Source: Phenylobacterium sp. (GTDB lineage Bacteria; Pseudomonadota; Alphaproteobacteria; Caulobacterales; Caulobacteraceae). From it: a DNA stretch of 9,521 bases. Under the pieces are notes generated by a model. It ran no database searches and was not told the origin of the DNA. It was given only the letters and a program-made list of their open reading frames with translations. The translations under genes were made by a program, and so were the position numbers. Positions 6,201 through 9,521 of the stretch are shown here, one piece after another. Positions within the stretch are counted from its first letter, which is position 1; every line of letters starts with the position of its first letter. The DNA lies in assembly GCA_019264505.1 (NCBI GenBank), contig JAHUZY010000039.1, forward strand, positions 1 to 9,521, read 5' to 3'.

Positions 6201-7160
6201 ATGCCAGCATCCATATTTCAGCCAGCTTACGACTATGTGGACTCGCGGCTGACGGCAGTCCTGACGGACGGCCTGGGCAACGTGATTGCGCAAGTAGCCG
6301 GTCCGCTGCGCGTGGCGCTCATCCTGTACATCGTGCTCTGGGCGTACTCGGTGCTCGCAGGACGGATCACTGAGCCGGTGATGGATGGCGTGCTCCGGCT
6401 TGCGAAGCTCTGTTTTATCTACGCGGTAGCAACAACCGTCGCCTACAACAGTTACGTCACTGACCCGCTGTTCAACGACCTTCCTAATTGGCTTGCCGAA
6501 GCAATTAGCGGAAGTGGCGCGCCGAGCGTGGGAGCTGCCTTCGACGGCTTTTTCAATCGTGGCGGCTATCTCGCGACGAAGATCTTTAACAGCGCCACTC
6601 TGACGGACCCTGGACCTTACGTTACCGGCGCCGTTGTCTGGGTCGTCACCGCCCTTACGGCTGCACTTGGCTTCGGCATTGTCATGCTGGCGAAGGTCGC
6701 ACTCGCAGTCCTGGTGGCGCTCGGACCGATCTTCATCGCGTGCCTCGTATTCGAAGCATCGCGCATGTTCTTCTACGGCTGGCTCAAGCAGGGCGTGAAC
6801 TATCTGATCCTGTTCGCGCTGATTATCACCATCTTTCAAATCATCCTTGCCCTGGTCGAAGGCCAGTGGGGAAACATTGATGGCCAGGCAGACCCGAACG
6901 CAGCCGGGCTGCTCTTCATCGCCTTGTGCCTGTTAGGCGCGATCTTTTTCCTTCAGACCCCCAACATCGCTGCAGGCATCGCGGGAGGCGCAGCGGCTGG
7001 CGTCGGTGACTTCGCCAACGCGGCGCGGGGTGCCCTAGGTGGTCAGCCCGCGCAACCTGCTTCTGCCGGGAGCGGTCGGAGCCCGCGTGGCGCAGGCGGC
7101 GGGTCCGTGAGTCCGACACGCCAGACCGCGGCCAGCCGCAACGGCCACCCCCGCCGATGA
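6201..7160 (+). CDS. virB6: VirB6 polytopic inner-membrane channel protein
   Basis: The 319-residue protein is a VirB6/TrbL-type integral membrane subunit that forms part of the DNA path across the inner membrane. Predicted membrane segments lie at about 34-54, 66-83, 142-162, 164-184, 199-219 and 234-252. Between the second and third is a large loop of nearly 60 residues, the position of the periplasmic loop that contacts substrate in Agrobacterium VirB6. The FFYGWLKQGVNY stretch (190-201) is typical of the family. The C-terminal 40 residues are Gly-, Ala-, Ser- and Arg-rich and probably disordered. The ribosome-binding site is weak (GAG near 6193), so translation may depend on coupling with eexN, 12 bases upstream. 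Base composition is noticeably less GC-rich than virB4. Confidence 0.9.
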   Translation: MPASIFQPAYDYVDSRLTAVLTDGLGNVIAQVAGPLRVALILYIVLWAYSVLAGRITEPVMDGVLRLAKLCFIYAVATTVAYNSYVTDPLFNDLPNWLAEAISGSGAPSVGAAFDGFFNRGGYLATKIFNSATLTDPGPYVTGAVVWVVTALTAALGFGIVMLAKVALAVLVALGPIFIACLVFEASRMFFYGWLKQGVNYLILFALIITIFQIILALVEGQWGNIDGQADPNAAGLLFIALCLLGAIFFLQTPNIAAGIAGGAAAGVGDFANAARGALGGQPAQPASAGSGRSPRGAGGGSVSPTRQTAASRNGHPRR

Positions 7161-7178
7161 CACTTCCCCTCGCCCCTC

Positions 7179-7183
7179 AGGAG
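7179..7183 (+). promoter_or_regulatory. Ribosome-binding site supporting a GTG start for virB7
   Basis: AGGAG lies 8 bases before GTG 7192. No ATG is available at the right place, and this start gives a clean lipoprotein signal peptide. Confidence 0.65.
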
Positions 7184-7191
7184 ACCACCAC

Positions 7192-7548
7192 GTGTTGCGT
7201 ACACTGACCCTGACGGCCTGCGCGTTCGCCTTGGTGGCCTGTTCGACCACCAGTTCGTCCAAGCCCAATTCTTGTGACGGCCACAGCCGCCGACCCGTCA
7301 ACATCTATGGCTCTATCCTCCCGGGCTCGCCGGTGCCGGCGACTACGGCGTCTGTGCCGGCCCCGCCCGCGCCAGGCCCAAACGGCACGCCGGCGAAGCC
7401 GGGGAAAAGCACGGCAGCGCCGCCCAAAGTGCCCGGCGTGGTTCCTAAAGCCCCGACAGGTGGCCCGGCCCGTCCAGCCCCGAAGGCGCGGCGGGTGTCG
7501 GCGCTTACGCCAGCCTTCCCGAGTTGCGACCAGGAGGGCCGCGGATGA
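7192..7548 (+). CDS. virB7: VirB7-like outer-membrane lipoprotein with long proline-rich tail
   Basis: The protein is 118 residues with a GTG start. The lipobox LVAC puts the lipidated cysteine at C17. The mature N-terminus carries SCDGHSRRPVNIYGS (27-41), a C-D-G...R-R-P-hN pattern typical of VirB7, which binds VirB9 and anchors the core complex to the outer membrane. C28 is placed to form the VirB7-VirB9 disulfide known in Agrobacterium (C24 to VirB9 C262). Classical VirB7 is only about 45-55 residues; here about 65 further residues are Pro-, Ala- and Lys-rich and low in complexity, ending in a second SCD (C112). No globular N0 domain like that of Xanthomonas VirB7 is apparent. Its stop overlaps the virB8 start (ATGA). 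Confidence 0.8.
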   Translation: MLRTLTLTACAFALVACSTTSSSKPNSCDGHSRRPVNIYGSILPGSPVPATTASVPAPPAPGPNGTPAKPGKSTAAPPKVPGVVPKAPTGGPARPAPKARRVSALTPAFPSCDQEGRG

Positions 7549-8225
7549 CCGGCGTGCCTGCGGACGATCTCAAAAGCTACTTCGAGGAAGCCCGGCGCTG
7601 GGATCAGGACAGGGTCCAAGCTGCGAACCGCTCGAAGAAGCTGGCCTGGACCATAGCGGCCGTCGCCAGCGGCCTCGCCGTCGTGTCGATCGCCGCCGTC
7701 GTGGCGCTCGCGCCGCTCAAGACCGTCGAGCCTTTCGTTATCCGCGTGAACCAGACGACGGGCGCCGTCGACGTCATGACCGGCCTGAAGGGCTCGCACG
7801 ACGTCACCTATAACGAAGCGGTCAGCAAATACTTCCTCGGGCAGTATGTGCGGGCCCGGGAGGGCTACCTTCCGCCGGCGGCCGAGGAGAACTTCAAGTT
7901 CGTCTCGATCATGTCGACCCCGGACGAGCAGCAGCGTTGGGCCGACGCTTACCGGTCGACCAATCCCACCAGTCCGCAGGCCACCCTCGGTCCTGATGGC
8001 GTCGCCACAGTGGCGATCCGCAACATCACCTTCATCAATCCGAAGGTGGCCAACGTCCGCTTCACAAGGACGGTGCGCAAAGCGCAGGAGGTCCAGGCCA
8101 GCGATTGGATCGCCACGCTGACCTTCACCTACACCCAAGCCCCCATGCTGGAATCGGACCGCTTGCGCAATCCGCTCGGCTTCCAAGTCCAGAACTATCG
8201 GGCCGATCCGGAGATCTCCCAATGA
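7545..8225 (+). CDS. virB8: VirB8 bitopic inner-membrane assembly factor
   Basis: The 226-residue protein has the VirB8 plan: a short cytoplasmic N-terminus with YFEEARRWDQDR (12-23), one membrane segment at about 33-56, and a periplasmic NTF2-like domain. The domain begins with the family signature APLKTVEPFVIRV (56-68). VirB8 nucleates assembly of the channel and contacts VirB6, VirB9 and VirB10. ATG 7545 is chosen because AGGAGG (7532-7537) lies 7 bases upstream and the ATGA overlap with virB7 fits the operon's pattern. No key region appears missing. Confidence 0.94.
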   Translation: MTGVPADDLKSYFEEARRWDQDRVQAANRSKKLAWTIAAVASGLAVVSIAAVVALAPLKTVEPFVIRVNQTTGAVDVMTGLKGSHDVTYNEAVSKYFLGQYVRAREGYLPPAAEENFKFVSIMSTPDEQQRWADAYRSTNPTSPQATLGPDGVATVAIRNITFINPKVANVRFTRTVRKAQEVQASDWIATLTFTYTQAPMLESDRLRNPLGFQVQNYRADPEISQ

Positions 8226-9076
8226 TGCGGAAGCTGCTCGCCGCCGCCGCATGCGTGGCGCTGGCCGCGGCCGCTACGCCGGCGGCCGCCGTCGATATCC
8301 CAAAACCCGGCAAGGCGGACCCGCGGGTGAAGGAGGTCGACTATGACCCGAACCAGGTCGTCCGCGTCGTAGGGACGTTCCGCACGGCCACCCAGATCAT
8401 CTTGGGGCCGGGCGAGGAGATTCAGCATGTCGCGCTGGGCGACACCGTCTCCTGGGAGGTCGCGGCCGAGACCAACATCCTGTTCATCAAGCCACGCGAG
8501 AAGGGCACCCCAACCAATCTGATCGTGACGACCCGCCGCGGCGCAGAGCTGCGGAACTACACCTTCGAACTCGGCATCCGGTCAGGCGCGATCACCGCCA
8601 ACTCCCCCGACACCTACTTCCAGGTCCGATTCCGCTATCCCCAGGACGAGCGCACCGCAGCCGCCCAGTTGCTCGCCCGTCAGGCGGGCATGATCGAGAA
8701 GGCCCGAACCGGCCTGATGCTCGATCACGCCGTCGTCGAAGGGCCTCGGAACCTCAACTACACGATCCAGGGCTCCTCGCGTCTGCAGCCGTCCGAAGTC
8801 TCCGACAACGGCCAGTTCACGGTGCTGAGGTTCCCCGCAAATCAGGAGCTCCCGAGCTTCTTCACCGTCAATCCGGACGGCTCCGAGAGCCAGGTCCCCT
8901 TCGACGTGCGCGATGAGTTCGTGGTGATCCACACCGTGGCGCCCAAGCTGGTCCTCCGCCGTGGTCGGGAAGTCCTCTGCGTCTTCAACGAGGCCGTCCG
9001 GCCCTACGGCGTGAACCACGGGACCTACACCGCCTCCCCGTCGGTCGAACGCACCACCCGCAACCCGGGACAATAA
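8222..9076 (+). CDS. virB9: VirB9 outer-membrane core-complex protein
   Basis: The 284-residue protein is a full-length VirB9/TraO-family periplasmic core subunit. It has a signal peptide cleaved after AAA (residue 23), an N-terminal beta domain, and the C-terminal domain seen in NYTIQGSSRLQPSEV and the NGQFTVLRF stretch. That domain forms the outer-membrane layer with VirB7 and VirB10. The only cysteine in the mature protein, C253 in EVLCVFNEA, matches the position of the Agrobacterium VirB9 cysteine that bonds with VirB7. Tandem ATGs at 8222 and 8225 are possible starts; GGAG at 8210-8213 favours 8222, which overlaps the virB8 stop. A longer in-frame start at 8105 would lie inside virB8 and bury the signal peptide. 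Confidence 0.94.
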   Translation: MMRKLLAAAACVALAAAATPAAAVDIPKPGKADPRVKEVDYDPNQVVRVVGTFRTATQIILGPGEEIQHVALGDTVSWEVAAETNILFIKPREKGTPTNLIVTTRRGAELRNYTFELGIRSGAITANSPDTYFQVRFRYPQDERTAAAQLLARQAGMIEKARTGLMLDHAVVEGPRNLNYTIQGSSRLQPSEVSDNGQFTVLRFPANQELPSFFTVNPDGSESQVPFDVRDEFVVIHTVAPKLVLRRGREVLCVFNEAVRPYGVNHGTYTASPSVERTTRNPGQ

Positions 9077-9079
9077 GTC

Positions 9080-9521
9080 ATGAGCGACACCCACGATCCC
9101 AGCCCGTCACGCCGGTCCGAAGACGATATCCGCAGCGACGCCGCCGGCGGCGCAGACGATCCGTTCAAGCGCCGCCGGGCGCAGGATGACTCGAATGTCC
9201 CACCCGAGTACCGTGAGCCCGAGCGCACCGCTGGCGTTCCGGGTGAGCGCGGCATCACAGCGGTCGCTGGCCGCTTCAGCTCCAACCAGGCGAAGATGGC
9301 CGGCATCGCCGCGATGGTCGGCGGCGCCTCTCTCCTCCTGTTCCTCACCTGGGATCGGGGAGATGCTCAGAACAAGGACGAACCGAAGGAGCCCGCGCGG
9401 CAGGTCGTGAGCTACGACCAAGTGGCGAAGACGCCGCCCCCGCCCCTTCCGCCGGCGCCGACCGCCGGAGGCGTCCCATCCGGCGTGGACCCTCTGACGG
9501 GGCAGCCGCTGGCCCCCGGTC
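9080..9521 (+). CDS. virB10: VirB10 core-complex protein, N-terminal part (cut by right edge)
   Basis: The reading frame is open from ATG 9080 to the window end, giving the first 147 residues. A charged cytoplasmic N-terminus (about 1-70) precedes one membrane segment at about 72-91. A periplasmic linker with a proline run follows (PPPPLPPAP, 119-127), then GVDPLTGQPLAPG. This is the standard start of VirB10, which spans the envelope and relays ATP energy to open the outer-membrane pore. The beta-barrel domain is beyond the edge. The gene starts three bases after the virB9 stop. Only a weak purine stretch (CGGGA, 9066-9070) precedes it, so coupling with virB9 is likely. Confidence 0.92.
   Translation, partial: MSDTHDPSPSRRSEDDIRSDAAGGADDPFKRRRAQDDSNVPPEYREPERTAGVPGERGITAVAGRFSSNQAKMAGIAAMVGGASLLLFLTWDRGDAQNKDEPKEPARQVVSYDQVAKTPPPPLPPAPTAGGVPSGVDPLTGQPLAPG

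Noticed and set aside
5940..6839. Minus-strand open frame of 299 residues opposite eexN and virB6
   Set aside because: The translation is hydrophilic and low in complexity, whereas the plus strand encodes a clear lipoprotein and a six-segment membrane protein.

Overview
The window looks like the mating-pair-formation region of a conjugative element (plasmid or integrative conjugative element) from a GC-rich alphaproteobacterium. The gene order is that of an MPF-T (VirB/Tra) type IV secretion system. High GC content, strong use of G/C in third codon positions, the form of the VirB1, VirB7 and VirB8 proteins, and an SNase-family nuclease next door would fit Caulobacterales (Caulobacter, Brevundimonas, Phenylobacterium). 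That placement is inference from style, not from a marker gene.

Layout. (1) Positions 1-389, minus strand: 5' part of a membrane-anchored SNase-family nuclease that runs off the left edge. (2) Positions 390-1073: a 684-base non-coding divergent region. It holds three GC-rich hairpins side by side (597-658) and a perfect 10-bp inverted repeat (876-901) overlapped by a second, imperfect one. The control sites for both flanking transcription units are probably here. (3) Positions 1074-9521, plus strand: one long, tightly packed operon in the order virB1, an unrecognised 127-residue gene, virB2, virB3, virB4, virB5, eexN, virB6, virB7, virB8, virB9, virB10 (cut by the right edge). Several junctions are ATGA or short overlaps (virB3/virB4, virB4/virB5, virB5/eexN, virB7/virB8, virB8/virB9), which indicates co-transcription and translational coupling.

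How the genes work together. VirB1 opens the peptidoglycan. VirB4 is the assembly and export ATPase. VirB3, VirB6 and VirB8 form the inner-membrane part. VirB7, VirB9 and VirB10 form the core channel across the periplasm and outer membrane. VirB2 and VirB5 are the major and minor pilus subunits. The EexN-like lipoprotein, an entry-exclusion factor family, points to DNA conjugation rather than effector delivery. VirB11, the VirD4 coupling protein and a relaxase are not in the window; virB11 would be expected just right of virB10.

The backbone is a known system. The less ordinary points are: a near-identical C-terminal peptide in VirB5 and EexN, the unknown gene nested between virB1 and virB2, the structured divergent region, an unusually long proline-rich VirB7, and a GC dip across virB6. 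I saw no tRNA, rRNA, insertion sequence, CRISPR array or rho-independent terminator.
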